From contig CAWIOX010000018.1 in assembly GCA_963837775.1 (NCBI GenBank), positions 324,883 to 388,882 on the forward strand: DNA of 64,000 nt, read 5' to 3'. Of the stretch, positions 45,702-53,520 are shown one piece after another. The notes beneath the pieces are model-generated. The model saw only the letters and a list, made by a program, of their open reading frames with translations, ran no database searches and had not been told where the DNA came from. Made by a program: the position numbers and the translations under genes. Positions within the stretch are counted from its first letter, which is position 1. Each line of letters starts with the position of its first letter. Source of the DNA: CAWIOX01 sp963837775 (GTDB lineage: Bacteria > Pseudomonadota > Gammaproteobacteria > Burkholderiales > Burkholderiaceae_D).

Positions 45702-46393
45702 TTAGTCTGAAACTTGTTCCAGTCGATAACCGTAACTGTATACCGGGGCCAATCGGAAGCCGTTTTCCGGGCGTAATTGTAACTTGCTTCGTACCCGCGA
45801 AACATGGGTGTCCATGGTCCTGGATGGCACTTCGATATTGCGCGACCAAACCGCTTCCAGGATGTACGCGCGCGACAGCGGACGGCCCAGGTTGCGGAAA
45901 AACAGCAGCGCCAGATTGAATTCCTTTTGCGTCAGATCGATCAACTACGCCATTCATCGTCAGCTCAGCACTACGCAGGTCGAACACGTATTGTCCGAAC
46001 TGGATTTGCTCCGCCATATTCTGGCTCGGGATAAGCGCGTCGCAACAGCGCCTGCACGCGCGCGACGAGCTCGCTTTTACGCAGCGGCTTGATCATGTAA
46101 TCATCGGCGCCGGCCGCCAATCCGGCCACGATGTCATCTTCGCCGGAACGGCTGGTCATGAACAGCACCGGCAGGTTCGGCGGCAGTTTTTCCCTGGCCC
46201 AGCGCAGCACTTCGGCCCCGCTCAGGTCGGGCACCTGCCAATCCAGAATCAGCATGTCGAAACTCTCGCGGCGCAGTTGGTGCAGCATTTCCTTGCCACT
46301 ATCGAATGGATGGCAGACGTGCCCCGTTGCGGTGAGTATCTTGCAGACCAAATCCGTCTGGCTATGGTCGTCGTCGAGGACAGCAATTCTCAT
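45702..46393 (-). CDS. OmpR/PhoB-family response regulator (two frameshifts here)
   Basis: 229-residue regulator after correcting two single extra bases. The receiver domain (MRIAVLDDDHSQTDLV; phospho-Asp in DMLILDWQVPDLSG; Lys in DDYMIKPLRK) is intact to RRAYPEPE. An extra base near 46020-46030 shifts to the frame AEQIQFGQYVFDLRSAELTM, and another in GTTG near 45943 shifts to IDLTQKEFNLALLFFRN. The winged-helix end is intact (RAYILEAVW, RTMDTHVSRVRSKL, SYGYRLEQV). It heads the operon with the FecR protein and CHASE2 kinase and is presumably the kinase's partner. Confidence 0.88.
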
Positions 46394-46642
46394 GTTTGTT
46401 CGTATCGTTTTGCTTGTGGTTGGAGGTATTTGCGATGCATGGTGCAAAGATGGCCGGCGCCGCCGACCATCATATTTTGACAACATTGCACAATCTAGCA
46501 CAATGGAAATCGGTTTATGATCAAAAACCATTTGTTTGCTGCAGGAAGGTTGTGTAATTCGCCGATGCGGCCCGCAGATTTCATCGGGGCTGTGCGGTGC
46601 ATGCACTGGAAGGTATGCGTTAAACGCATTGTTGCTGCAGAA

Positions 46643-46673
46643 TGAAAAATGGCTGCCAAAAGGCAGCCATTTA
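46643..46673 (-). terminator. Terminator of tRNA-Phe
   Basis: AAATGGCTGCC / GGCAGCCATTT with a four-base loop, giving a T run on the minus strand a few bases past the tRNA 3' end. Confidence 0.88.
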
Positions 46674-46677
46674 ATCT

Positions 46678-46753
46678 TGGTGGCCCGGGGCGGAATCGAA
46701 CCACCGACACAAGGATTTTCAATCCTCTGCTCTACCGACTGAGCTACCAGGCC
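46678..46753 (-). tRNA. tRNA-Phe (anticodon GAA)
   Basis: 76-nt cloverleaf on the minus strand: acceptor GGCCTGG / CCGGGCC, D-arm AGCTCAGTCGGTAGAGC, anticodon arm GGATTGAAAATCC (GAA), T-arm GTTCGATTCC and encoded CCA. One G-U pair lies in the acceptor stem. Any plus-strand ORF reading through it is spurious. Confidence 0.97.
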
Positions 46754-46825
46754 AAGGAGGTCAATTATAGCGAAGCAATTTTAATTGCGCAAGATTATCG
46801 TCAAATTTGTTTCAATCGCAGCCGT

Positions 46826-46831
46826 TATAAT
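46826..46831 (+). promoter_or_regulatory. -10 box placed almost at the start codon of the hydroxylase gene
   Basis: TATAAT ends only six bases before the ATG at 46838. Transcription starting at the usual distance would begin at or next to the ATG. No Shine-Dalgarno is visible in between. Confidence 0.45.
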
Positions 46832-46837
46832 ATTCGG

Positions 46838-48082
46838 ATGAACAGTTCATCTCTCTCTTCTTCGGCCGCTTTGCATGCGACGCATGTGCAAAGCGATGTG
46901 TGCATCGTCGGTAACGGTGCGATCGGCAAGGTCACTGCGCTGGGGTTTGCGCAGGCCGGTTTCAGCGTGACTTTATTGAGTCCTTCCGCATCCATTCCCA
47001 GGGATGCCGCTGCGCTGACGTGCGGCTGGGATGCGCGGGTGTATGCGCTGAATCATGTCGCGCATCGCTTGCTGTCATCGCTCAAGGTGTGGGATGCGCT
47101 GGATGCGTCGCGGGTCGCGCCGGTCGACGGCATGGCGGTGCAGGGCGATGACGAGCAGCATCCGGGTCTGCTCGGATTCGATGCCTACGGCGCGCGCGTC
47201 GGGGCCTTGGCGTGGATCGTCGAGGACCGCAATCTGAATTTCGCGCTGGATAGCGCATTGCGCTTTGCGCCGAAAGTGCGCAGCGTCACTGGCCGTGCCA
47301 GCAAGCTGCAGGCGAACAGCGATGGCGCCACGGTGCAGCTCGAGAATGGTGCTACGCTGGCGGCGTCGCTGGTGGTCGGTGCCGACGGCGCGCAATCCTG
47401 GGTGCGCTCGCAATGCGATATCGGGATCGATTACCGTTCGTATGGGCAGCGCGGGGTGGTGAGCAATTTCGAGTGCGATAAGCCGCATCATGGCGTCGCG
47501 CACCAGTGGTTTACCGCGGCCGAGGGCATCGTCGCGTTGTTGCCGCTGCCGGGGCAGCGCGTATCGCTGGTGTGGTCGGCGCCGGAAGCGCTGGCGCAGA
47601 CGCTGATGCGCGAAACGCCGGCCCAGCTGGCGGCGCGCCTGAGCGTATTTTGCGAAGAAAAGCTGGGCCAGCTGCGGCCGGTGCAGCCGGAAGAAATCAA
47701 GGCGTTCCCGTTGAACCTGATCCGGCCGCATGCGCTGATCGCGCCGCGCGTGGCGCTGGTGGGGGATGCGGCGCACGTGGTGCATCCGCTGGCCGGGCAC
47801 GGGATGAATCTGGGGTTTGCCGATGTGGCCGAACTGTTGCAGACCGTCGCGGCGCGTGAAGCGCATCGCGACTGCGGCGATGCGCGGGTGCTGGCGCGTT
47901 ATGCGCGCGCGCGCAAGGAAGATGTGTTGCTGATGCAGCTGGCGACCGACGGTCTGGCGCGCCTGTTCGGCACCGATTTCGAGCCGGTGCGGCTGCTGCG
48001 CAATGCCGGATTGAACTTGCTCAATCAATTCCCTGTCTTAAAACGACACTTGATATCCCATGCATTGGGAAAAACGCGGTAG
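46838..48082 (+). CDS. UbiH/VisC-family FAD-dependent monooxygenase (ubiquinone synthesis)
   Basis: 414-residue flavoprotein hydroxylase of the UbiH/UbiF/COQ6 family. An FAD-binding VCIVGNGAIGKVTALGFAQAG starts near residue 19. The DG motif is VVGADGAQSWVRSQ, and the second FAD motif is VALVGDAAHVVHPLAGHGMNLGFADV. The first glycine fold reads GNGAIGK rather than GGGxxG, within family range. It hydroxylates a ring position of the ubiquinone precursor; which one cannot be decided. A TATAAT lies directly upstream. Confidence 0.88.
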   Translation: MNSSSLSSSAALHATHVQSDVCIVGNGAIGKVTALGFAQAGFSVTLLSPSASIPRDAAALTCGWDARVYALNHVAHRLLSSLKVWDALDASRVAPVDGMAVQGDDEQHPGLLGFDAYGARVGALAWIVEDRNLNFALDSALRFAPKVRSVTGRASKLQANSDGATVQLENGATLAASLVVGADGAQSWVRSQCDIGIDYRSYGQRGVVSNFECDKPHHGVAHQWFTAAEGIVALLPLPGQRVSLVWSAPEALAQTLMRETPAQLAARLSVFCEEKLGQLRPVQPEEIKAFPLNLIRPHALIAPRVALVGDAAHVVHPLAGHGMNLGFADVAELLQTVAAREAHRDCGDARVLARYARARKEDVLLMQLATDGLARLFGTDFEPVRLLRNAGLNLLNQFPVLKRHLISHALGKTR

Positions 48083-48124
48083 ATCCGGGCGACCGGCACT
48101 GTGCAACATGAAATCGGAGAAAAA

Positions 48125-48844
48125 ATGGCAATAAGAAAAATTGCGGCGGCCGGGATGCTGGCCTTGCTGTCGACACTGGCGCTTGCCGAGACCGCTCAGG
48201 AAGCGTCGGTGAAAAAGCTGATCGAGCCGCGCATGGGCGAGGGCGCGAAAGTCGATTCCGTGACCAGGACGCCGTATTCCGGCCTGTTCGAAGTGCGGAT
48301 CGGCAGCGACATCGTGTATACCGACGAAAAGGCGCAATACCTGTTCGTCGGCCGCGTGCTGGATGCGAAGACCTACCAGGATTACACCAAGGCGCGGGTT
48401 GACGAGATCAGCAAGATCAAGTTTTCCGACCTGCCGCTGGCGTCGGCGATGAAAACCGTGAAGGGCAACGGCAAGCGCGTGATCGCGGTATTCGCCGATC
48501 CGAATTGCGGCTATTGCAAACGCTTCGAGCAAACGCTGCAGGGGATGGACAATGTGACGGTGTACACCTTCCTGTACAACATCCTGTCCGAGGATTCGGT
48601 GGCCAAGGCCAAGAATATCTGGTGCAGCGCCGACCGCGTGAAGACCTGGGAAGACTGGATGCTGAATAGTAAAGCAGCGGCAGCGGCACCGGCCAACTGC
48701 ACGACGCCGCACGAAAAGGTGTTCGAGCTGGGACGCAAGCTGAAGATCACCGGCACCCCGACGATTTTCTTCGCCGACGGCACGCGCATTCCCGGCGCGA
48801 TCGATGCGAAGGGGCTGGAAGCCAAGTTCGCGTCAATCAAATAA
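48125..48844 (+). CDS. dsbC: Thiol:disulfide interchange protein DsbC
   Basis: 239-residue periplasmic disulfide isomerase with a signal peptide (AAAGMLALLSTLALA), an amino-terminal dimerisation domain (VTRTPYSGLFEVRIGSDIVYT) and a thioredoxin fold with active site FADPNCGYCKRFEQ. The cis-Pro loop is TGTPTIFFADG. ATG 48125 follows CGGAG. It has its own terminator directly downstream. Confidence 0.95.
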   Translation: MAIRKIAAAGMLALLSTLALAETAQEASVKKLIEPRMGEGAKVDSVTRTPYSGLFEVRIGSDIVYTDEKAQYLFVGRVLDAKTYQDYTKARVDEISKIKFSDLPLASAMKTVKGNGKRVIAVFADPNCGYCKRFEQTLQGMDNVTVYTFLYNILSEDSVAKAKNIWCSADRVKTWEDWMLNSKAAAAAPANCTTPHEKVFELGRKLKITGTPTIFFADGTRIPGAIDAKGLEAKFASIK

Positions 48845-48851
48845 ACCTGCG

Positions 48852-48887
48852 TACGGCATCCGAGACCGTTATCGGATGCCGTATTTC
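48852..48887 (+). terminator. Terminator after dsbC
   Basis: Perfect 12-bp stem TACGGCATCCGA / TCGGATGCCGTA with an eight-base loop, followed by a short T-rich stretch. Confidence 0.85.
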
Positions 48888-48899
48888 CATGTTTTTCAT

Positions 48900-48973
48900 G
48901 GGGTATGTCGAAAAACATGGCAGTAGCCGCACGGATTCATTGGGCTTTTAAAAATACAGCACCCAGTATATTT
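48900..48973 (-). repeat. Dispersed ~75-bp intergenic repeat, copy 6
   Basis: Minus-oriented copy after the dsbC terminator. On the minus strand: AAATATACTGGG, GTATTTTTAAAAG, core CCAATGAATCCGTGCGG and terminal ACATACCCC. Confidence 0.87.
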
Positions 48974-49119
48974 AAAGACAAAAAAGCCGCGCCCACGCTT
49001 CAAATCTCCCTGTCCTGGCATCCCGTGCCACTGTTTTTTTATGGATGGCAACACACGCATAGTGTCTTGCAGTTAATTCCCGTTACCCTGGAAACGGTAG
49101 TTGGACAGGCGCGAGTGTG

Positions 49120-49207
49120 CGTTTTTCCGGCTCTCTGGCTAGGCGCGACGACGACGCAGACTACATTCTGCTAGGAGGAGCAACAACGCCAGGGAGCAGG
49201 AAAAACG
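49120..49207. repeat. 20-bp imperfect inverted repeat with internal hairpin
   Basis: Arms CGTTTTTCCGGCTCTCTGGC and GCCAGGGAGCAGGAAAAACG differ at about two positions when one is reverse-complemented. The 48-base interior contains GCAGA / TCTGC. It could be a structured RNA or a degenerate element. Confidence 0.6.
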
Positions 49208-49264
49208 TGCAATCGTACCTGTAGCGCTCTTACCTAAACAGTGAACTGCTTAACCAAGAAAGAT

Positions 49265-49290
49265 TTCGATTAGTTCATGAACTAATCGAA
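49265..49290. repeat. 26-bp perfect palindrome
   Basis: Half-site TTCGATTAGTTCA followed by its exact reverse complement with no spacer. Candidate operator for a dimeric regulator, or a recombination or attachment-like site. It lies 114 bases before the membrane protein gene at 49407. Confidence 0.6.
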
Positions 49291-49406
49291 GTTGGCAAGC
49301 GGTCAACTGCCGTTTCTAGGGTTAAACTAGCTGTTTTAAAAATTCGGCCAACTCGAACCGCCTGCGGCGCGCTGCCGCAGCGTGCATTCGAATCCCTCCT
49401 TCTTTG

Positions 49407-49865
49407 ATGAATACGCATTTTCTGAACAAGCGCTTCGCGCACTTTCTCGGCTTTGCCGGTTTGATCCCGTTCGTGTTGTTCATGCTGGCCTGCTGGATCG
49501 TGCATCCGGAATGGATCGGCGTGTTCATGCGCGGACAGCTGGCGTACAGCATCGCGATTCTGTCCTTCCTGGGCGGCATCCATTGGGGCGCGGCGCTGGT
49601 GTCCGACCATCTGTCGATCGAGCAGACCAAGAAGGTGCTGTTGTTGGGGATCATACCGGCCTTCATTTCGCTGTTTGCAACCACCGTCGGCGGCTTCGGT
49701 TTTGCGGTGCTGATGGCGGGCTTCATCGGCGCGTATCAGGTCGACAAGCGGGTTTTCGGCTGGTACGGACTGCCGGACTGGTTTTTGCGCCTGCGTTATA
49801 TCCTGACCTGTGCGGTGGTCGGCTTGCTGGCCGTGACCGTCATCGCCGGCAATCTGAGGGGCTGA
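49407..49865 (+). CDS. DUF3429 family membrane protein
   Basis: 152-residue protein with about four or five hydrophobic helices and the DUF3429 landmarks LGFAGLIPFV, LSFLGGIHWG and the closing YGLPDWFLRLRYILT. Function unknown. An in-frame TTG precedes the ATG. No clear Shine-Dalgarno is seen upstream. The next gene starts two bases after its stop. Confidence 0.85.
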   Translation: MNTHFLNKRFAHFLGFAGLIPFVLFMLACWIVHPEWIGVFMRGQLAYSIAILSFLGGIHWGAALVSDHLSIEQTKKVLLLGIIPAFISLFATTVGGFGFAVLMAGFIGAYQVDKRVFGWYGLPDWFLRLRYILTCAVVGLLAVTVIAGNLRG

Positions 49866-49866
49866 T

Positions 49867-51700
49867 ATGAGCAAGGTTGAGATGAAAAACGCGATCCATT
49901 ACAGCATCCTGCCGCAAGACCCGGCCGCCCATCTGTTCGGCGTGACGCTGACGCTGGCCACGCCCGACCCGCAAGGGCAGGTGTTCGCGTTACCGGCCTG
50001 GATTCCGGGCAGTTACATGATCCGCGAATTCGCGCGCAATATCGTGCAAATCCGCGCCGATGCGAACGGCAACAACGTGGCGCTGACCAAGCTCGACAAG
50101 CATCGCTGGCAGGCGGCGCGCTGCGACGGGCCGCTGACGCTGCAGTACGAAGTGTATGCATGGGACCTGTCGGTGCGGGCTGCGCACCTGGACCAGAGCC
50201 ACGGTTTTTTCAACGGCACCAGCGTCTTCTTGCGGGTGCTCGGGCAGGAACATGCGCCGCATGTGGTCGACATCCGGCGTCCGGCCGGCGCGCCGTACAA
50301 GGCGTGGCGCGTCGCGACCGCGTTGCCCGAACTGAAGGCCAAGCGCTATGGCTTCGGCACGTATGTCGCCGCCGATTACGACGAGTTGGTCGATCATCCG
50401 GTCGAGATCGGCACGTTCGCGCTGGCGAGCTTCGACGCGCACGGGGTGCCGCACGATATCGCGATCACCGGACGGGTGCCGCAGCTGGACCTGGCGCGCC
50501 TGACGGCGGACCTGAAGCCGATCTGCGAAGCGCAGATCGCGCTGTTCGATCCCGCGCAGCGACGGGCGCCGATGGCGCGCTACGTGTTCCTGGCGATGGC
50601 GGTCGGCGACGGTTACGGCGGGCTCGAGCATCGCGCGTCGACCGCGCTGCTCTGCAACCGGGCCGATCTGCCGACTACCGCCGCACCGCTGGGCATGAGC
50701 GACGGCTATCGCGGCTTTCTCGGGCTGTGCAGCCATGAATACTTCCATACCTGGAACGTCAAGCGCATCAAGCCGGCGGCGTTCGCACCGTATGACTTGC
50801 AGGTCGAGGCGTATACCCCGCTGCTGTGGCTGTTCGAGGGTTTCACCAGTTATTACGACGACCTGATGCTGTTGCGCAGCGGCGTGATCGACGAGGCGGC
50901 TTATTTCAAGCTGCTGGCGAAAACCGTCAACAGCGTGTTGCGCGGCAGCGGCCGCACTAAGCAAAGCGTGGCCGACTCCAGCTTCGATGCGTGGACCAAA
51001 TATTACCGGCAGGACGAGAACGCGCCGAATGCGGTGGTCAGTTATTACACCAAGGGTTCTTTGGTGGCGCTGGCGCTGGATTTGACGATCCGCGCTGAAA
51101 CCCAGGGCGGCAAGTCGCTGGATGACGTGATGCGCGTGCTGTGGCAGCGTTACGGGCGCGATTTTTATGCGCACGGCCAAGTCGCCGGCGCACTGCGCGG
51201 CGTCACGCCGGCCGAGGTCGAAGCGCTCATCGACGAAGTCAGCGGGCTCAAGCTGAAGCGCTTCTTCCAGCGTTATGTGCGCGGCACCGAGGATCTGCCG
51301 CTGGCGAAATTGCTGGCGCCGTTCGGCGTGAGCCTGTCCGATACCCGGCTCGAGTGCCAAGCCGAGCCTGGGTATCCGCACCGTGCGCGACGGCAGCGAC
51401 TGCCGAATCGCCAATGTGTACGAGGGCGGCGCCGCGCATGCCGCCGGCCTGTCGGCCGGCGATCTGCTGGTCGCGCTGGACGGCCTGCGGGTCAGCGCGA
51501 GCAACCTCGATGCGCTGCTGGCGCGCTACCGCGTCGGCGCAGAGGTACTGCTGCATGCGTTCCGGCGCGACGAATTGCTGAGCTTTACGCTGGAACTGAT
51601 CGCCGATGCGGCGCCGCAAGTGGTGCTGGCAGCGCAGGCCAAGCCGCTGGCGACGGTGAAAAAGCGCCAGCACTGGCTCGCCGGGGTGATTCTGGGCTGA
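49867..51700 (+). CDS. M61 glycyl aminopeptidase-like protease with PDZ domain (frameshifted here)
   Basis: 610-residue (corrected) M61 family metallopeptidase. The zinc motif HEYFHTWNVKRIKP is near residue 289-302, with the downstream Glu in LFEGFTSYYDDL. FALPAWIPGSYMIREFARN is the conserved amino-terminal segment. One extra base near 51364-51366 shifts the frame after LECQA; removing it gives SLGIRTVRDGSDCRIANVYEGG-like PDZ sequence (in parts) to the stop at 51700. No signal peptide is obvious, so location is uncertain. Its stop abuts repeat copy 7. Confidence 0.92.
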
Positions 51701-51774
51701 AAATTTACTGGTAGGGGTATATTTTAAAAGCCAATGAAACCGTGCGGCAATCGCATGGTTTATCCATATACCCC
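51701..51774 (+). repeat. Dispersed ~75-bp intergenic repeat, copy 7
   Basis: Begins at the base after the M61 stop codon. It contains the best long-range arm pair of the set: GGGGTATAT and ATATACCCC are perfect complements, framing core CCAATGAAACCGTGCGG and an ATGG / CCAT mini-hairpin. Confidence 0.88.
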
Positions 51775-51787
51775 AGCAATTATCGCG

Positions 51788-52294
51788 TTATTGCGGGCCG
51801 GCCAGGGTGCGTAGCTGGAAGTGGTAATCGGCGTTGAACAGGAAGGTTTCGGAGAATTCCAGCATTTTTCTGCCGCTGTGCAGCAGTCGCGCCGGTTTCG
51901 GATACGGCGCGGCGCGCAGCACGCTGGCGATCGCGACCCGCGAGGCTTCCTGGTCGCGCGAGCGCTGCACCACCGCCTTGGCCACATTGCCATCGTCATC
52001 CAGGCTGATATTGACGATCACGATGGCCGGCAGCATCGGCGGCAGCTGGCCGCTGAAGGTGTTGCCGGCATTGGCCGCCAGGATGTGCCGGGCGAAGTCG
52101 ATCTTGTACGCATCCAGATGAGCGGCCTGGGATTCAATCAGCGCGCTCAGCGCCGGGCTGGTGCTGGGGCTGGCATTGGCGGTGGGTTGGGGCGTAGCGC
52201 CGACCGTCGGTCTCGGTGTGAACATTGGCAGTATGTTGCAGCCGACCAGCAGGGTCACGCCGCTGGCGATCAGAGCATTTTTCAAGGCGCGCAT
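51788..52294 (-). CDS. Lipoprotein with TonB C-terminal-like domain
   Basis: 168-residue protein with lipobox LVGC, a proline/threonine-rich spacer (about residues 25-50) and a TonB-like carboxy-terminal domain (PPMLPAIVIVNISLDDDGNVAKAVVQRSRDQEAS). It lacks the long proline-rich arm and membrane anchor of true TonB, so it is not the energy transducer itself. Convergent with the M61 gene across repeat copy 7. Role unknown. Confidence 0.72.
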   Translation of the reverse strand: MRALKNALIASGVTLLVGCNILPMFTPRPTVGATPQPTANASPSTSPALSALIESQAAHLDAYKIDFARHILAANAGNTFSGQLPPMLPAIVIVNISLDDDGNVAKAVVQRSRDQEASRVAIASVLRAAPYPKPARLLHSGRKMLEFSETFLFNADYHFQLRTLAGPQ

Positions 52295-52335
52295 GGTGGC
52301 TCCCGGTGCCGGATTGCGCTCGCTGAACTGGGCCG

Positions 52336-53136
52336 TTAAGCGAACAGACGCCCTAATTCTACCCCCGGTTCGGCTGCGCGCATGAAGGCTTCGCCGACTA
52401 AAAATGCATGGACATTGACATCGCGCATACGTTTCACGTCATCCGTGCTGTGGATGCCGGATTCGGTGACGACCAGCTTGCTGGGCGGGATGCGCGGCAG
52501 TAAATCAATGGTGGTTTGCAGCGAGGTTTCGAAGGTGCGCAGGTTGCGGTTGTTGATGCCGAGCAGATCGGTCTTCAGCTTCAGCGCGGCGTCGAGTTCC
52601 ACCGCGTTATGCACTTCGACCAGCACTCCCATGCCCAGTTCGTGGGCGCAGGCTTCCATTTCCGCCATCAGGCCGTGATCCAGCGCCGCGACGATCAGCA
52701 GGATCGCATCCGCGCCCCATGAACGGGCTTCGTAAATCTGATACGGGTCGATCATGAAATCCTTGCGCAGGGCCGGAATCGCACAGGCGGCGCGCGCCTG
52801 CTGCAGGTATTCCGGCGCGCCCTGGAAGAATTGCACATCGGTCAGCACCGACAGGCAGGCCGCGCCGTGCTGCGCATAACTGCGGGCGATATCGGCCGGA
52901 CGGAAATCGGCGCGGATCACGCCCTTGGACGGCGATGCCTTCTTGACCTCGGCGATCACGCCGGCATGACCGGCGCCGATCTTGCCGCGCAGGCTGGCTT
53001 CGAAACCGCGCAGGCTGTTGCGTGCTTCGGCATCGGTTTCGACTTCGCGCCGCAGGCTGGCGAGTGAGCGGAATTTTTTGGCGGCGGCGACTTCGTCGGC
53101 CTTGACGGACAGGATGTTGTTCAGGATATCGGACAT
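52336..53136 (-). CDS. trpC: Indole-3-glycerol phosphate synthase
   Basis: 266-residue (beta/alpha)8 TrpC. Family segments: VIAEVKKASPSKGVIRADF (catalytic Lys and substrate site), LSVLTDVQFFQGAPEYL, LRKDFMIDPYQIYEARSWGADAILL and the phosphate site LVTESGIHSTDDVKRM. It is last in trpE-G-D-DUF952-C; trpF, trpB and trpA are not in the window. A monofunctional TrpC is usual outside enterics. Confidence 0.97.
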   Translation of the reverse strand: MSDILNNILSVKADEVAAAKKFRSLASLRREVETDAEARNSLRGFEASLRGKIGAGHAGVIAEVKKASPSKGVIRADFRPADIARSYAQHGAACLSVLTDVQFFQGAPEYLQQARAACAIPALRKDFMIDPYQIYEARSWGADAILLIVAALDHGLMAEMEACAHELGMGVLVEVHNAVELDAALKLKTDLLGINNRNLRTFETSLQTTIDLLPRIPPSKLVVTESGIHSTDDVKRMRDVNVHAFLVGEAFMRAAEPGVELGRLFA

Positions 53137-53156
53137 GATCGGATCAGGTAAGCAGC

Positions 53157-53492
53157 TCAGTTAAGCAGGTAAGGGGTGCCGGCGGCATCCACAGTCAGGC
53201 GTTGTGCATGAATGACCGCCGAGCGGTTCAGGCGGCCGTACAGATGCGGGAAGGCCGCACCCAGCGAGGGTGACAGTTCGTATTTGAGCGGGCAGCTGAG
53301 CCGGTCGAGCTGGATGGTCAGCAGCATCAACGCATCCTGGCCACGCAGAAAACGCTGGCAAATTTCAGCCAGTTGCGACTCCTGGCAGCAGTGGATGAAG
53401 CCTTCTGCCGCGAACGCTGCCGGTGCGTAATCAGCTCCGGCGGCGTCCCATTCTGCGGCTTTGGCCACATGCAGGATGGTTGGGCTAGCCAC
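53157..53492 (-). CDS. DUF952 family protein
   Basis: 111-residue member of the DUF952 family of unknown function, marked by ILHVAKAAEWDAA, AEGFIHCCQESQL and the closing FPHLYGRLNRSAVI. The GTG at 53492 is chosen because AGGTGG lies five bases before it; a TTG at 53519, just after the trpD stop, would add nine residues. It sits between trpD and trpC and must be co-transcribed with them. No link to tryptophan chemistry is evident. Confidence 0.82.
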   Translation of the reverse strand: MASPTILHVAKAAEWDAAGADYAPAAFAAEGFIHCCQESQLAEICQRFLRGQDALMLLTIQLDRLSCPLKYELSPSLGAAFPHLYGRLNRSAVIHAQRLTVDAAGTPYLLN

Positions 53493-53520
53493 ACAGTCCA
53501 CCTGTCGATCGCTCAGCAAC

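Larger units (their letters stand above)
48974..49403. other. Gene-free stretch with inverted repeats
   Basis: About 430 bases with no credible gene on either strand. It holds a ~20-bp near-perfect inverted repeat (49120-49139 with 49188-49207) enclosing a small GCAGA / TCTGC hairpin, and a 26-bp perfect palindrome (49265-49290). No tRNA, tmRNA, RNase P, SRP or 6S signature was recognised. No promoter with both boxes was found. Confidence 0.5.

Noticed and set aside
46649..46837. Amino-terminal extension of the UbiH-type protein starting at 46649
   Set aside because: The extension reads through the antisense of tRNA-Phe and lacks homology; MNSSSLSSS at 46838 is the sensible start.
49380..49403. 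tRNA T-arm-like TTCGAATCCC before the DUF3429 gene
   Set aside because: No acceptor, D or anticodon arms can be drawn around it.
49990..51504. 504-codon minus-strand frame opposite the M61 peptidase gene
   Set aside because: Antisense shadow of a gene with an intact HEYFHTWNVKRIKP motif.
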